Origin: JALORV01 sp963707445
Lineage (GTDB): Bacteria > Pseudomonadota > Gammaproteobacteria > Burkholderiales > Burkholderiaceae_F
Length of the DNA: 64,000 bases
Direction: 5' to 3'
Assembly (NCBI GenBank): GCA_963707445.1
Contig: CAVPPW010000019.1
Coordinates: 141,813 to 205,812, forward strand
Part shown: positions 17,963 through 29,509 of the stretch, one piece after another
Numbering within the stretch: the first letter of the stretch is position 1
How the letters are laid out: every line of letters starts with the position of its first letter
Made by a program: the position numbers and the translations under genes
Notes under the pieces: model-generated
Told to the model about the DNA's origin: nothing
Seen by the model: the letters and a program-made list of their open reading frames with translations, nothing else
The model's database searches: none

Positions 17963-18558
17963 ATGAAATCGCTGCACCGACTGCTAATCGTCGCCCTCGC
18001 CGCCCTTCCGCTGGCTGCTCTCGCGCAGCCGGCGCCCAAGGTGTTCACCGTCGACATTGCCAAGGCCTTCGAGGCACATCCGCAGACCAAGGTCCAGCAG
18101 GCCGCGCTCAAGGCCGACGAGCAGAAGGCCAACGAGCAGCTGAAGAAGATGGAGGGCGATGCGCGTGCGCTGGCCGGCAAGCTCAGGGAGCAGCAGACGA
18201 AGTTCGACGATCCGACCATCGCGGCCAGCCAGAAGGAGGCGATCCGCACCGACGCGCAGAAGACCGCGCAGGAGCTGCAGGCCAAGCAGAACGAGGCGCA
18301 GCAGCTGATGCAGAAGACCGACCGCGAGATGCAGCAACGCGCGATGCAGACGCGCGGCCAGATCATCGGCGACATCGCGAAGGCGGCCGGAGACGTCGCC
18401 AAGCGCAAGGGCGGCACGCTCGTCTACGACCGCAACCAGATGCTCTACGCGGATGCCGCGTACGACATCACCAGCGACGTGATTGCCGAGATCACCAAGG
18501 CCGGTCGTCCAGCCGCGCCGCACCGACACCGACGCCGGCGCCGACGCCGACGAAGTAA
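17963..18558 (+). CDS. OmpH/Skp-family periplasmic chaperone (frame break near the C-terminus)
   Basis: The start at 17963 follows TTTGGAGACCGC and opens a signal peptide (MKSLHRLLIVALAALPLAALAQ). The mature part is a long, charged coiled coil (KADEQKANEQLKKMEGDARA, QKTAQELQAKQNEAQQLMQK) ending in DRNQMLYADAAYDITSDVI, the conserved C-terminal block of OmpH/Skp. Skp-type proteins hold outer-membrane proteins in the periplasm. After ITKAGRPAAP the frame must change at about 18,510 to give a PTPTPAPTPTK tail and stop at 18,556-18,558. Unlike housekeeping skp, it is not next to bamA or lpxD, so it may be a second family member. Confidence 0.82.
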
Positions 18559-18601
18559 GAACTGCGACGCCGCGCGAGCTGACGCCGTCGCGGCCGGCGG
18601 C

Positions 18602-21600
18602 TTAGCCCACGCGCCGCCGTGCGTTGCGGAACATCCGCATCCACGGCGAGTCCTCGCCCAGCCCCGGCGGCTGCCACGACATCTGAACCGTGCGGAACAC
18701 GCGCTCCGGATGCGGCATGACGATCGTGAAGCGGCCGTCCTCGGTCGTGAGGCCGGCGATGCCGTCGGCCGACCCGTTCGGGTTGTACGGATAGCGCTCT
18801 GTCGGTCGGCCCTGCGGGTCGACATAAGCGCATCGCGACGAGAGCAGCGCGGCGGTCTCCTCATCGCGCAAAGTCGCACGACCTTCGCCGTGCGCGTTGG
18901 CGATCGGCATACGGCTTCCGGCCATGCCGTCGAAGAAGATCGACGGCGATGGCGGCATGTCGACCTGGACCAGCCGGCCCTCGAACTGCTCTGAGGCGTT
19001 GCGCTCGAAGCGCGGCCAGTCCCGCGCTCCGGGAATGATCGAGCGCAGGTGGCTCATCATCTGGCAGCCGTTGCAGACGCCGAGCGCGAAGGTGTCGGCG
19101 CGCGCGAAGAACTCGACGAACATCGCCGCGAGCCTGCGGGTTGTGCAAAATGGTCTTGGCCCAGCCGCCGCCGGCGCCGAGCACGTCACCGTACGAAAAG
19201 CCGCCGCACGCCACGAGCCCGTGGAAGTCCGCAAGCGTCTGGCGCGCCTCGATCAGGTCGGTCATGTGCACATCGACCGCGGCGAAGCCGGCGCGATAAA
19301 ACGCGTAGGCCATCTCGGTCTGGCTGTTGACGCCCTGCTCGCGCAGGATCGCGATGCGTGGTCGCGCCCCGGTGGCGATAAACGGCGCAGCGATGTCATC
19401 GCCGGATCGAACGTCAGTTCCAGCGTCAGTCCGCGATCGTCGGCATCGCTCGCGCGCGCGAACTCGGCGTCGGCGCAGTCCGGGTTGTCGCGCAGCCGCG
19501 CGATGCGCCACGAGGTTTCGCTCCACACGCGCTGCAGTTCGGCGCGCGGCCGCGTGAACACCGGCTTCGCGTCGCACCAGAATTCGATGACGTCGCGATC
19601 GTTCGGCTTGCCGATGATCTGGCTCGCCGCGCCGAGGCCGGCAGATCGCAGCGCGTCCATCACGGCGCTCTTGTCGGCCGCGCGAATCTGCAGACACCGC
19701 GCCGAGTTCCTCGGCAAACAGCGCCTGCAGCATCAGTTCGTTGCGGCGGACGCTGACCTGCTCGGGCCGGATCTTGAAGTCGCCCCAGTCGGCCGCGACC
19801 GGATCGACGGCGAGCACGTCGAGGTTGACGCTCACGCCGCAGTGTCCGGCAAACGCCATTTCGCCAGCGTCGCGAGGAGTCCGCCGTCGGAGCGGTCGTG
19901 GTAGGCCAGCAGGCGGCCGGCGCGCTGCAGCTCACGCAGAGCGCCGACGAATGCGACGATGCGTGCCGGATCGTCGACGTCGGGGGCGTCGGCTCCGATC
20001 TGCTGCGTCACCTGCGCGAGGATCGATCCACCCATGCGGTTGCGTCCGGCACCGAGATCGACCAGCACCAGCACAGTTTCGGGATCTGCGACCAGTTGCG
20101 GCGTCAGCGTGCGCCGCACATCGGCGACCGCAGCGGCCGCACTGGCGATCAGCGAGACCGGAGCGCTGACAACGCGCTCGGCGTCGCCGTCGCGCCAGGC
20201 GGTCTTCATCGACAACGAATCCTTGCCGACCGGTACGCTGATGCCGAGCGCCTGGCACAGTTCGCTCGCAGCGCGGACCGCGTCGAAGAGGCGCGCGTCC
20301 TCGCCCGGCTCGCCCGCACGCAGCCATCCAGTTGCACGACAGCTTCACGTCGGCGAGCTGCGACATCGGCGCCGGCGATGTTCGTGATCGCCTCGCCGAT
20401 CGCCATGCGCGACGCGGCCGCCGCGTCGATGACCGCCAGCGGCGTGCGCTCGCCGATCGCCATCGCCTCGCCGGCGTAGCCTTCGAAGCTCATCATCGTC
20501 ACCGCGCAGTCGGCCACCGGCACCTGCCACGGGCCGACCATCGAGTCGCGCGAGTTCATTCCGCCGACGGTGCGATCGCCGATCGTGACGAGGAACGACT
20601 TGCTCGCGACCGTCGGATGGCGCAGCACGTCGAGCGCGCAGGCCTCGATCGCGAGGCCGGCCGTCTCGAATGCAGGCAGGCGCCGCGACTCGCGCTGCGC
20701 GCTCCGGTGCATGCGCGGCGGCTTGCCGAGCAGCACGTTCATCGGCATGTCGACGGCGGGTCGTGACATTCGGGCGCCCGACGACCAGATTGCCGTCCGT
20801 CGGCGATCTCACCCACCACTGCATAGGGCGCCCGCTCGCGGCGGCAGATCCATTCGAACGCCGGCAGCCGCTCCGGCGCCATCGCCAGCGCGTAGCGTTC
20901 CTGCGATTCGTTGCACCAGATCTCGAGCGGGCTCATGCCGCTCTCCTCGATCGGAATGCGGCCGAGGTCGATGCGCGCACCGCGATGCGACTGGTCGGCC
21001 AGCTCGGGCATCGCGTTCGAAAGCCCGCCGGCACCGACGTCGTGGATCGACAGCACCGGGTTGCCGTCGCCGAGCGCCCAGCAGCGGTCGATGACCTCCT
21101 GCGCGCGCCGCTGCATCTCGGGATTGCCGCGCTGGACCGAATCGAAATCAAGCGACTCGGTATTGGTGCCGGCACCCATGCTCGAGGCCGCGCCGCCGCC
21201 GAGGCCGATGCGCATGCCCGGACCGCCGAGCTGCACCAGCAGGGTGCCGGGCGGCAGATCCTGCTTGCGCACCTGGTCGTCGCGGATGTTGCCGATGCCG
21301 CCGGCGATCATGATCGGCTTGTGATAGCCGTAACGCGGCCGCCGACGTTCTGTTCGTAGGCGCGGAAGTAGCCGAGCAGATTCGGCCGACCGAATTCGTT
21401 GTTGAACGCCGCTGCGCCGATCGGGCCCTCGATCATGATCGCCAGCGCATCGGCGATGCGGCCGGGAAACCGATATCGCCCGCCGGCTGCGCGCCGCCTG
21501 CGGCTGCGTCACGTCGCGGTCGTTCTCCCACGGCAGCCGCAGTCCGGAATGCGCAGGTTCGACACCGAGAAGCCGCACAGGCCGGCCTTCGGCTTGGCGC

Positions 21601-22628
21601 CGCGGCCGGTCGCGCCCTCGTCGCGGATCTCGCCGCCGGCGCCGGTCGACGCGCCGGGGAATGGCGAGATCGCGGTCGGATGGTTGTGCGTTTCGACCTT
21701 GAAGACCGTGTGCGTCAGCTCGTCGCGCGGCGCGTAGTCGACGCCGATCGCGCCGGCGGCGTGATCGCTGCGCGGATAGAAGCGCGCACCGTGCGGCCTT
21801 CGAGCACCGCCGCGTTGTCGCTGTAGGCGACCACCGTGCCGCGCGGCGCCGCCGCGTGCGTCGCGCGGATCATGCCGAACAGCGTCTGCTCCTGGTCCAC
21901 GCCGTCGATGGTCCAGCTCGCATTGAAGATCTTGTGGCGGCAGTGCTCGGAGTTCGCCTGCGCGAACATCATCAGCTCGACGTCGGTCGGATCGCGTGCG
22001 AGCTGCGTGAAGGCGTCGACCAGGTAGTCGATCTCGTCGTCGGAAAGCGCGAGGCCCGAGCGTGCGATTGGCCTGCTCGAGCGCGGAACGCCCGTGCGCG
22101 AGCACGGCGACGGTCTGCAGCGGCTTGCCCGCGAGGTCCTCGAACAGTCGTGCCGGATCGGTGTCCGGATCGATCACGCTCTCGGTCATGCGGTCGTGCA
22201 GCGCGGACTCGATGCGCGACTGCTCTTCCGGGGCCAGGCGGCGCGCGCCGAAGAGCCGCGTTCTTCAGCTCCACCGTATAGAGCGTGCCGCGTTCGATCC
22301 GCCGGATCGTCGCCAGGCCAGTGTTGTGCGCGATGTCGGTCGCCTTGCTGGCCCAGGGCGAGATCGTTCCCAGCCGCGGCACCACGAGCACCTCGAGCCC
22401 GAGCTTCACGCGCGGATGCCGGCTCGCCATAGTCGAGCAGCGCGCGGAGCCTCGCCTGCTCGGCATCGTCGAGCTCGCGCGTCGCGTGAACGAAGTGGAC
22501 GTACCGTGCGGACAGCGAGACTGACGGCCGGATCGGCGGCCTGCAGCCGCTGTTGTCAGCCGGGCTGCACGGAATGCGGACAGCGCGCTCGGCCCGGGGA
22601 GCGAGTACGTCCTACCGTGTGGACTCAT
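18602..22628 (-). CDS. purL: Phosphoribosylformylglycinamidine synthase, single-chain (many frame breaks)
   Basis: This is the long PurL of proteobacteria (about 1,340 codons), which converts FGAR, glutamine and ATP to FGAM in step four of purine synthesis. The start at 22,626-22,628 gives MSPHGRTYSLPGPSALSAFR, the usual N-terminus. The ATP/FGAR domain shows HNTGLATIRRIERG, FAQANSEHCRHK, VKVETHNHPTAISPFPGA-like sequence, IGLGGGAASSMGAG and PVLSIHDVGAGGLSNAMPEL. The C-terminal glutaminase has the catalytic Cys in FALGVCNGCQMM and the His/Glu in VMPHPERVF. At least ten frame changes are needed, spread over the whole gene. An essential gene cannot carry this load, so the breaks are almost certainly sequencing indels. 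It is the most affected gene in the window. Confidence 0.9.
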
Positions 22629-22681
22629 CAAGGAGAGGAAGACGCGCAGGACGCGCGCGTCGGGCGTGATCGGCGCGCGGA

Positions 22682-23954
22682 TTATACCGGCGCGAACTCC
22701 ATCTCCTCGGGCCGCTGCTGCTGCTCGGCGTCGATTTTCTGCGTGGATCGCCAGCGCGCGCAGCAGCGCCTGATTGCAGTCGAAGATCGGCAGTGCCATT
22801 GCGTCGGCGTGGCGGCGGATCGCCATCGGATCGCTGCGCTCGATCGCCTCGATCAGGGCCAGGTGCGGTGCGTACGGGCCGCGCCGGTGCACGATCGCGT
22901 CGGTGACGCGTGAGCCCATGACGACCGGGCCGAGCAGACGCGGAATCGCCGCGCCGGTGATGCGATCGAGCAGCGAGAATGCGCCGGCAACGAAGAGTTC
23001 GTCGCGGGCATCCTCGTCCGAAGCCGGCACCGTCCGGCCAGCTGCTCGAGGAACAATCCGCGCAGCGTCGCCGCCCGCATCAGCGGCAGCGCATTGACGT
23101 GTTCGCCGGCACGATTCGAGCGAGAGTGACAGCCAGCGCAGCGTCTTGTCGCGGCCCAGCACGTGGATCGCGCGCCGGATCGACGCCACCGGCGCCGCGG
23201 ATTCGAACGCACCGGAGTTGACCATCCGCAGCAGCTTGAACGCGAGCACCGGGTCGCGTCGCACACGCTGCGCGATCGCGTCGAGGTCGGGCCGCTCGCT
23301 CGCGACCCGCAGCAGCTCCATCAGGTTGCCCTGGTCGGGCCGCAGTCGGCAATTGGGACGCTGTTCGGTGTCGTCGATCGGCCAGCCGACGCTCGCCATC
23401 GCGCCGCGCTCGTACGCCTCGTCGAGGTCGACGACGCGGCGTACCCCGGTCGTGACGAACGGCATGCGGCGCACCGCATTCGGCGGCGCGCGCCGCGCGC
23501 GGCCGTCCTTCAGGCGGCGGCGATCCTCGGCGATGTGGATCAGCGAGTATTCGAAGCATGCGGTCAGCGCCGGCGGCAGCGGAACGTCGGGCCGGCCGCG
23601 CAGCGCCATGCGGATGCCGCGGCGGCGGGCGCGCTGCACCAGCCGCTGCATTTCCGGATCGCGCAGCGCGATGGTCGGAATCTCGAGCAGAGCATTCGCC
23701 GGCGCCCGCCAGTCGAGCAGCGATTCGTCGAAGGTCGCGTCGAGCGGCGCAATCAGGATCGGCGCGTCGGATTGTGGCCACACTGCGTTCAGCTGGCGCA
23801 GGATGTGGCCGACCGGCAGATAGTCCGGATTGCGCGCCGAGAGCATCGTCAGTCGCGTGCCGACCGCGCGCCGATGCTTGTCGATCAGCGGCGCATAGCA
23901 GATCGACAGCGTCGCGAGCGCGTCGGGCAGTCCCAGGCGTTCCGGGGCGTTCAT
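22682..23954 (-). CDS. HDOD-domain protein with degenerate EAL-like N-terminal half (reading frame broken)
   Basis: The start at 23,952-23,954 gives MNAPERLGLPDALATLSICY. The N-terminal 200 residues follow the layout of an EAL phosphodiesterase barrel (LDATFDESLLDW, ALLEIPTIALRDPE) but have no EAL motif and no catalytic acidic set, so they are probably inactive. The C-terminal half is an HDOD domain (LRMVNSGAFESAAPVASI, AIHVLGRDKTLRW, DELFVAGAFSLLDRITG), as in YuxH-type proteins of c-di-GMP signalling. Frame changes are needed at about 23,115, 23,030 and 22,745, the last giving the ending EQQQRPEEMEFAPV and a TAA at 22,682-22,684. The likely role is a signalling adaptor. Confidence 0.78.
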
Positions 23955-24062
23955 CGTGCAGCACAGACCTCAGGCAACCGGCTGCAACGATTATCGGCAG
24001 CCGCATCCCCTGTCCTTGGGGTGATATCGGCGCCCCGATCGCGCTATTTGGGCACTCAAGTT

Positions 24063-27000
24063 CTACTGCGGTTTGCCGTAACCGCCGCCTCCAGGCGTCT
24101 CGATGATGAAGACGTCACCCGCCGCCATCTCGACCGAGCCGATGTGCGCCAGTTCCTCGCGCGTGCCGTCGGACCTCTCGACCCAGTTGCGGCCGGTGGC
24201 ACCTGGCAGGCCGCCGGCCATGCCGAACGGCGCGATCAGCCGATTGTTCGAGAGGATCGACGCGGTCATCGGCTCAAGGAAGCGCACCCGCCGCACGCCG
24301 CCGTTGCCGCCGTGCCAGCGACCGGCGCCGCCGGAACCGGCCCGGATCGCATAGCTTTCGAGCAGCACCGGATACCGGAACTCGAGCACTTCGGGGTCGG
24401 TCAGGCGCGAGTTCGTCATATGCGTCTGCACGACGTCGGTGCCGTCGAATCCGCTGTCGGGATCGCTCAGGTCCCGGACGCCTGCGGCCGAGCCGCCGGA
24501 CACCGTCTCGTAGTACTGGTAGCGCGCGTTGCCAAAGGTGAAGTTGTTCATCGTGCCCTGCGCCGACGCCATCACGCCGAGCGCGCCGTACAGCGCGTTG
24601 GTGATGCATGAAGACGTCTCGACATTGCCGGCGACGACGGCGGCCGGATAGTCCGGATTAAGCATCGAGCCTCGCGGAATCACGATATCGAGCGGCTTCA
24701 GGCAGCCGGCGTTGAGCGGGATCATGTCGTCGACCAGCGTGCGGAACACGTACAGCACCGCGGCGACGCAGACGGCGCTCGGCGCATTGAAGTTGTTCGG
24801 CAGCTGCGCCGAGCTGCCGGTGAAGTCGACCCGGGCCTCGCGCCGCGTCGCGATCGACGCTGACGCGCACTCGGATCACGGCGCCGTTGTCGAGGCGATA
24901 TTCAAATGCGCCGTCGGTCAGCCGGGTGATCACGCGCCTGACCGACTCCTCGGCGTTGCCGCGCACGTGCCGCATGTAGGCTTGCACGACGTCGAGGCCG
25001 AAGTGGTCGACCATGTTCAGCAGTTCCTCGCGCCCCTTTTCGTTCGCGGCCACCTGCGCGCGCAGGTCGGCGACGTTCTGCAGCGGGTTGCGCGCCGGGT
25101 ACGGACCTCGCGCTCAGCCGCTCCAGCAGTTCGGCCTCATGGAAGATGCCGCGCTGCCCGGAGCGCCCTTCGATCATCCTGAAGTTGATGAAGCGCACGC
25201 CCTCCTCGTCGAGCGTGTGCGAGAACGGCGGCATCGAGCCCGGCGTGATGCCGCCGATATCGGCGTGGTGGCCACGCGAGCCGACGTAAAACAGGACCTC
25301 GCTGCCCGCCCGGTCGAACACCGGCGTGATGACCGTGACGTCGGGCAGGTGCGTGCCGCCGTGGTACGGATCGTTGATCACGTAGGCGTCGCCGGCGACC
25401 ATGCGCCCGGCATTCTCGCGAATCACGGTCTTGATCGATTCGCTCATCGAGCCGAGATGCACCGGCATGTGCGGTGCGTTGGCGATCAGGTTGCCCTCGG
25501 CGTCGAACAGCGCGCACGAGAAGTCGAGGCGTTCCTTGATGTTCACCGAGTAGGCGGTGTTCTGCAGACGCAGGCCCATCTGCTCGGCGATCGACATGAA
25601 AAGGTTGTTGAAGACTTCCAGCATGACCGGATCAACGGTGGTGCCGATCGCGCGCGCCGCCGCGCGGGGTGCGACCCGGCGCAGCACCAGGTGGTCGAGC
25701 TCGGTCACCTCCGCCCCCCAGCCGGGATCGACCACGGTCGTGGCGTTGGCCTCGGCGACGATCGCGGGTCCATTGAAGCGATCGCCCGGCCGCAGGTCCG
25801 CGCGACGATAAAGCGGTGTTCTCTGCCAGCGGCCGTCGAAGTAGGCGTCGACCGTCGTGGTCGGGACCAGCGGACCCTCGCGCAGGGCATGCGGGCACCG
25901 ACGATTCGGCACGAGCTTCTCCGGCACTGATCGCCTCGACCGACACTGTGTCGACGATCAGCCGACGGTCCGGCATCAGGAAACGAGAAGCGCTGGCGGT
26001 AGGCCTCGTCGAACTGCCGCCGCATCGCTTCGACGGAATCGAAAGCGACCGGCAGCGCGGTGTCGGTGCCCTCGTACTTCAGATGGGCCCGCCGTACCAG
26101 CCGGATTCCGGCACGGCGCACCCCTGCTCCGTCAGCGCGACCGTGGCCTGCGCGGCCAACGCGTCCAGCGTCTGTCGTGAAGCCCCGGCATCGCGCTGTC
26201 GTCGAGCGCAGTCTCGACGGTCGTCTCGCGCATCGCGGTCTGGTCGGCGAGGCCCATGCCGTAGGCCGACAGGACCCCGGCGAGCGGATGCGCGTACACC
26301 GTCGTCATCGCAAGGGCGTCGGCCACGGCACAGGCATGCTGTCCGCCGGCGCCGCCGAACACGGTGAGCGTGTACCGGGTGACATCGTGGCCGCGCTGGA
26401 CCGAGATCCGCTTGATCGCCTCGGCCATGTTGCCGACCGCGATCTGGATGAATCCGGCTGCGACCTGCTCCGGACTTTGCGGCCGCCCGGTTGCGGCCTC
26501 GATTTCGCGGGCGAGTTCGGTGAATCGGCTCAGCACGACGCCGCGGTCGAGCGGCTCGTCGCCGCGCGGGCCAAAGACCCGCGGAAAGTATTCGGGCTGC
26601 ACACGGCCCAGCATCACGTTCGCATCGGTCAGAGCGAGCGGCCCGCCGCGCCGGTAGCACGCCGGCCCGGGGTTCGCGCCGGCCGAATCGGGACCGACGC
26701 GCAGCCGCGCGCCGTCAAAATGCAGGATCGATCCGCCGCCCGCGGCCACCGTGTGGATGCTCATCATCGGCGCGCGCATGCGCACGCCGGCAACCAGCGT
26801 TTCGAATTCACGCTCGTACTCGCCGGCGAAGTGCGAGACGTCAGTGGAGGTGCCCCCCATGTCGAAGCCGATCACGCGGTCGAAACCGGCCCGAAGGCTG
26901 GCGCGCGCCATGCCGACGATGCCGCCGGCCGGCCCCGACAGGATCGCGTCCTTGCCCTGAAAGCGCCACGCATCGGTGAGACCGCCGTTGCTCTGCATGA

Positions 27001-27724
27001 AGAGCAGCCGCGCGCCCGGCAACTCGGCGGCGACCTGACCAACGTATCGCCGCAGGATCGGCGACAGGTAGGCATCGACCACCGTCGTGTCGCCGCGCGC
27101 CACGAGCTTCATCAGCGGACTGACCTCGTGCGAGACTGAAACCTGCGCAAATCCGGTTTCGCGCGCAATGCGCGCTGCGGCGCGTTCGTGCGCGGTATGG
27201 CGGTAACCGTGCATCAACACGATTGCGCACGAGCGCAGGCCCGAGTCGTACGCTGTCCTCAAAGCGCCACGCAGCCCTGCCTCGTCGAGCGGCTGCAGGA
27301 CCTCGCCCTGAGCCGAGATGCGTTCGTCCGCCTCGATCACCTGCGCGTAGAGCAGCTCGGGCAGGACGATTTTCCGTTCGAAGAGCCGCGGCCGGTTCTG
27401 GTAGGCGATGCGAAGTGCGTCACGGAAGCCGCGCGTGATCACCAGGACCGTAGGTTCGCCCTTGCGTTCAAGCAGGGCGTTGGTCGCGACCGTCGTGCCC
27501 ATCTTGATGGCAGCGATGCGCTCGACCGGGATCGACGCGTCCGCGTTGCAGCCGAGCAGGTGACGAATGCCGGCAACGGCGGCGTCGCGATACAGATCGG
27601 GGTTGTCCGACAGCAGCTTGTGCGTGACGAGAGCACCATCGGGACGGAGGGCAACGATGTCGGTGAAGGTGCCGCCACGATCGATCCAGAACTCCCACTG
27701 TCCTGGTTGTGGCCCTTCAGTCAT
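24063..27724 (-). CDS. 5-oxoprolinase (ATP-hydrolysing), fused HyuA-HyuB type (reading frame broken)
   Basis: The reconstructed protein is about 1,220 residues, the size of single-chain 5-oxoprolinase, which opens L-pyroglutamate to glutamate with ATP. The HyuA half starts MTEGPQPGQWEFWIDRGGTF and has GTTVATNALLERKGEPT and the actin-like phosphate loops GPAGGIVGM and GFDMGGTSTDVSHF. The HyuB half has FNNLFMSIAEQMGLRLQNTA, YSVNIKERLDFSCALFDAEG and IINDPYHGGTHLPD-like sequence, and ends GDVFIIETPGGGGYGKPQ. Both halves are in one continuous span without an intervening start, which favours 5-oxoprolinase over two-gene N-methylhydantoinase. Frame changes are needed near 26,190, 26,100, 25,970, 25,920, 25,100 and 24,860. 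It diverges from the TRAP transporter operon across 146 nt. Confidence 0.86.
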
Positions 27725-27870
27725 TCGGTTCTCCGATCGGATGCCGGTGCTTGTATGCTTCGCGACGCGCCGGAAACGTCGCGCAGTTTGCCGGCCGGTG
27801 GCGCCTGCTGTTCCTATGTTGACATACGCCGCCCGCGTCCTTGCTGCCGGACTTCTTGCTGAGGAGAGAC

Positions 27871-28881
27871 ATGAGAACACCTACGCTGCTACGCCCGCTC
27901 GCGACGGCGGCCGCGCTCGTGTTTGCGGCTTTGCCGGCCCAGTCCCAGACCAAGTGGGACATGCCGACCGGCTATCCGATTGGCAATCCGCACACCGTGA
28001 CACTGACGCAGTGGGCCAAGGACGTCGACGCCGCCACCAAAGGCCAGCTGAAGATCGTCGTGCATGCCAACGGCTCGCTGTTCAAGGCCCCGGAGATCAT
28101 GCGCGCCGTGGAAAGCGGCCAGGCGCAGGTCGGCGAAGTTCTGATGAGCCTGCTCGCGAACCAGAACCCGGTCTTCGCGCTCGATTCGTTACCTTTCCTG
28201 GCGACCGGCTTCGATGACGCATGGCGGCTGTATCAGGCGCAACGGCCCGTGCTCGAGCGCACGCTCGACAAGCGCGGGCTGAAGCTGCTCTATGCCGTCG
28301 CCTGGCCGCCTCAGGGGATCTACGCCAAGAAGGAACTGAAGTCGGCCGCCGACATGAAGGGACTCAAGTGGCGCGCGTACAACCCGGCGACCTCGAAGAT
28401 CGCGCAGGCGGTCGGCGCGACGCCGCTGAATATCCAGGCGGCCGAGCTGTCACAGGCTCTGGCCACCGGCGTCGTGGACTCGTTCATGTCGTCCGGCGCC
28501 ACCGGCGTGGACAGCAAGGTGTGGGAGTCGCTGAGCCACTTTCACACCGTCGACGCGTGGTTGCCGAAGAACATGGTGGTCGCGAACAAGAAGGACTTCG
28601 ACAAGCTCGACAAAGCAACGCAGGACATCGTCGTAAAGCTCGGCGTCGAGGCCGAGAAGAAGGGCTGGGACCGGATGCGTGCGTATACCGATGAATCGCT
28701 CGGCATCCTCGCCAAGAACAAGATGACGGTGGTCAAGCCGACACCGCAGCTGATGGCCGACATGAGGAAGATCGGCGACGAGATGACCGCCGATTGGCTC
28801 AAGCAGGCCGGTGCCGACGGCAAGGAGATCCTCGATGCCTATAGCAAGAGCGTCAAGGCGGCTCCCGCGGCGAAGAAGTAG
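27871..28881 (+). CDS. dctP: TRAP transporter solute-binding protein, DctP family
   Basis: A 336-residue periplasmic binding protein. GAGGAGAG sits right before the ATG at 27,871, followed by a signal peptide (MRTPTLLRPLATAAALVF then AALPAQSQ). The mature protein starts TKWDMPTGYPIGNPHTVTL and has the DctP hallmark Arg region LKWRAYNPATSKIAQAVGA (about residues 170-188), where the conserved Arg binds the ligand carboxylate. It feeds the DctQ/DctM permease encoded next. The divergent neighbour is 5-oxoprolinase, and a pyroglutamate-binding DctP subfamily is known from Bordetella pertussis, so pyroglutamate is the favoured ligand (inference). A TTGACA lies at 27,819-27,824 but lacks a good -10. 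Confidence 0.88.
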   Translation: MRTPTLLRPLATAAALVFAALPAQSQTKWDMPTGYPIGNPHTVTLTQWAKDVDAATKGQLKIVVHANGSLFKAPEIMRAVESGQAQVGEVLMSLLANQNPVFALDSLPFLATGFDDAWRLYQAQRPVLERTLDKRGLKLLYAVAWPPQGIYAKKELKSAADMKGLKWRAYNPATSKIAQAVGATPLNIQAAELSQALATGVVDSFMSSGATGVDSKVWESLSHFHTVDAWLPKNMVVANKKDFDKLDKATQDIVVKLGVEAEKKGWDRMRAYTDESLGILAKNKMTVVKPTPQLMADMRKIGDEMTADWLKQAGADGKEILDAYSKSVKAAPAAKK

Positions 28882-28911
28882 CAGCGAACGTTGCATTTGA
28901 ACTAGCCCGCG

Positions 28912-28941
28912 ACGGCCGGCCATCAGCGCCGGCCGTTTTTT
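28912..28941 (+). terminator. Hairpin plus U-tract between dctP and dctQ
   Basis: A perfect 9-bp GC-rich stem (ACGGCCGGC with GCCGGCCGT, 7-nt loop) is followed directly by six T residues. It has the form of an intrinsic terminator. It lies 30 nt after the dctP stop and 31 nt before dctQ, so it would reduce read-through and give more binding protein than permease, a common need in TRAP and ABC operons. Confidence 0.8.
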
Positions 28942-28972
28942 CATTCGGCGACCCAGGCCGCAAGGACGCACG

Positions 28973-29509
28973 ATGCTTCTCACTCCGCTCCGTCGCCTGT
29001 ACGACTACTGCGCCTACATGGCTGCGGGCTTCATCCTGCTGATCTTCGTCACGATGATCGTGACGACGGTGCTGCGCGAGGCGGGCGTCGCGGTAGCCGG
29101 TGTCGACGACGTCGTGTCCTGGATGACCGCTGCGGCCGCATTTCTCGCGATGGCGCATACGTTTCGCCACGGCGACTTCGTGCGCATGACGCTCGTGATT
29201 GAGGCCACTTCACCGCGGGTGCGCCGGTCGATGGAGATCCTGGCAATCCTGGCCGGACTGATCTGCACGGGGTACGCCGCCTACTGGGTGGTCCGCTCGG
29301 TCGTCGACAGCTGGCGCTATCAGGAAATGACGACGGGACTGCTGGTGTTGCCGCTCTGGATTCCGCAGATCGGGTTTGCGATCGGTGCGGTCCTGCTGTT
29401 CGTCGCACTGCTCGACGAGCTGATTTGCGTGGTGCGCGGTGCCACTCCGAGCTACGTCGCGGCGGTCGAGGAGCGGCGCGCACGCGGTGACTACAGCGAG
29501 GAGCTGTAA
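28973..29509 (+). CDS. dctQ: TRAP transporter small permease subunit, DctQ family
   Basis: A 178-residue inner-membrane protein with four hydrophobic helices: AGFILLIFVTMIVTTVL, VVSWMTAAAAFLAMAHTFRH, ILAILAGLICTGYAAYW and PQIGFAIGAVLLFVALL. The HTFRHGDFVRM loop after helix two is characteristic of DctQ. It pairs with DctM to form the sodium-dependent transporter. Its stop and the dctM start overlap as TAATG, so the two membrane subunits are translationally coupled. No frame break is seen. Confidence 0.88.
   Translation: MLLTPLRRLYDYCAYMAAGFILLIFVTMIVTTVLREAGVAVAGVDDVVSWMTAAAAFLAMAHTFRHGDFVRMTLVIEATSPRVRRSMEILAILAGLICTGYAAYWVVRSVVDSWRYQEMTTGLLVLPLWIPQIGFAIGAVLLFVALLDELICVVRGATPSYVAAVEERRARGDYSEEL

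Noticed and set aside
17963..18994. Extended OmpH-like protein with a His/Arg-rich tail
   Set aside because: The tail is an out-of-frame reading of a Pro/Thr-rich ending and of the opposite-strand purL 3' end. The correct stop lies at 18,558.
21972..23954. Apparent fusion of the HDOD protein with the purL N-terminus
   Set aside because: An indel near 22,745 hides the real HDOD stop at 22,682. PurL begins separately at 22,628 with its usual N-terminus.
24063..27724. Two separate N-methylhydantoinase subunit genes (hyuA and hyuB)
   Set aside because: There is no start or ribosome site between the halves, and the linker sequence continues across frame breaks. Total length and motifs fit single-chain 5-oxoprolinase.
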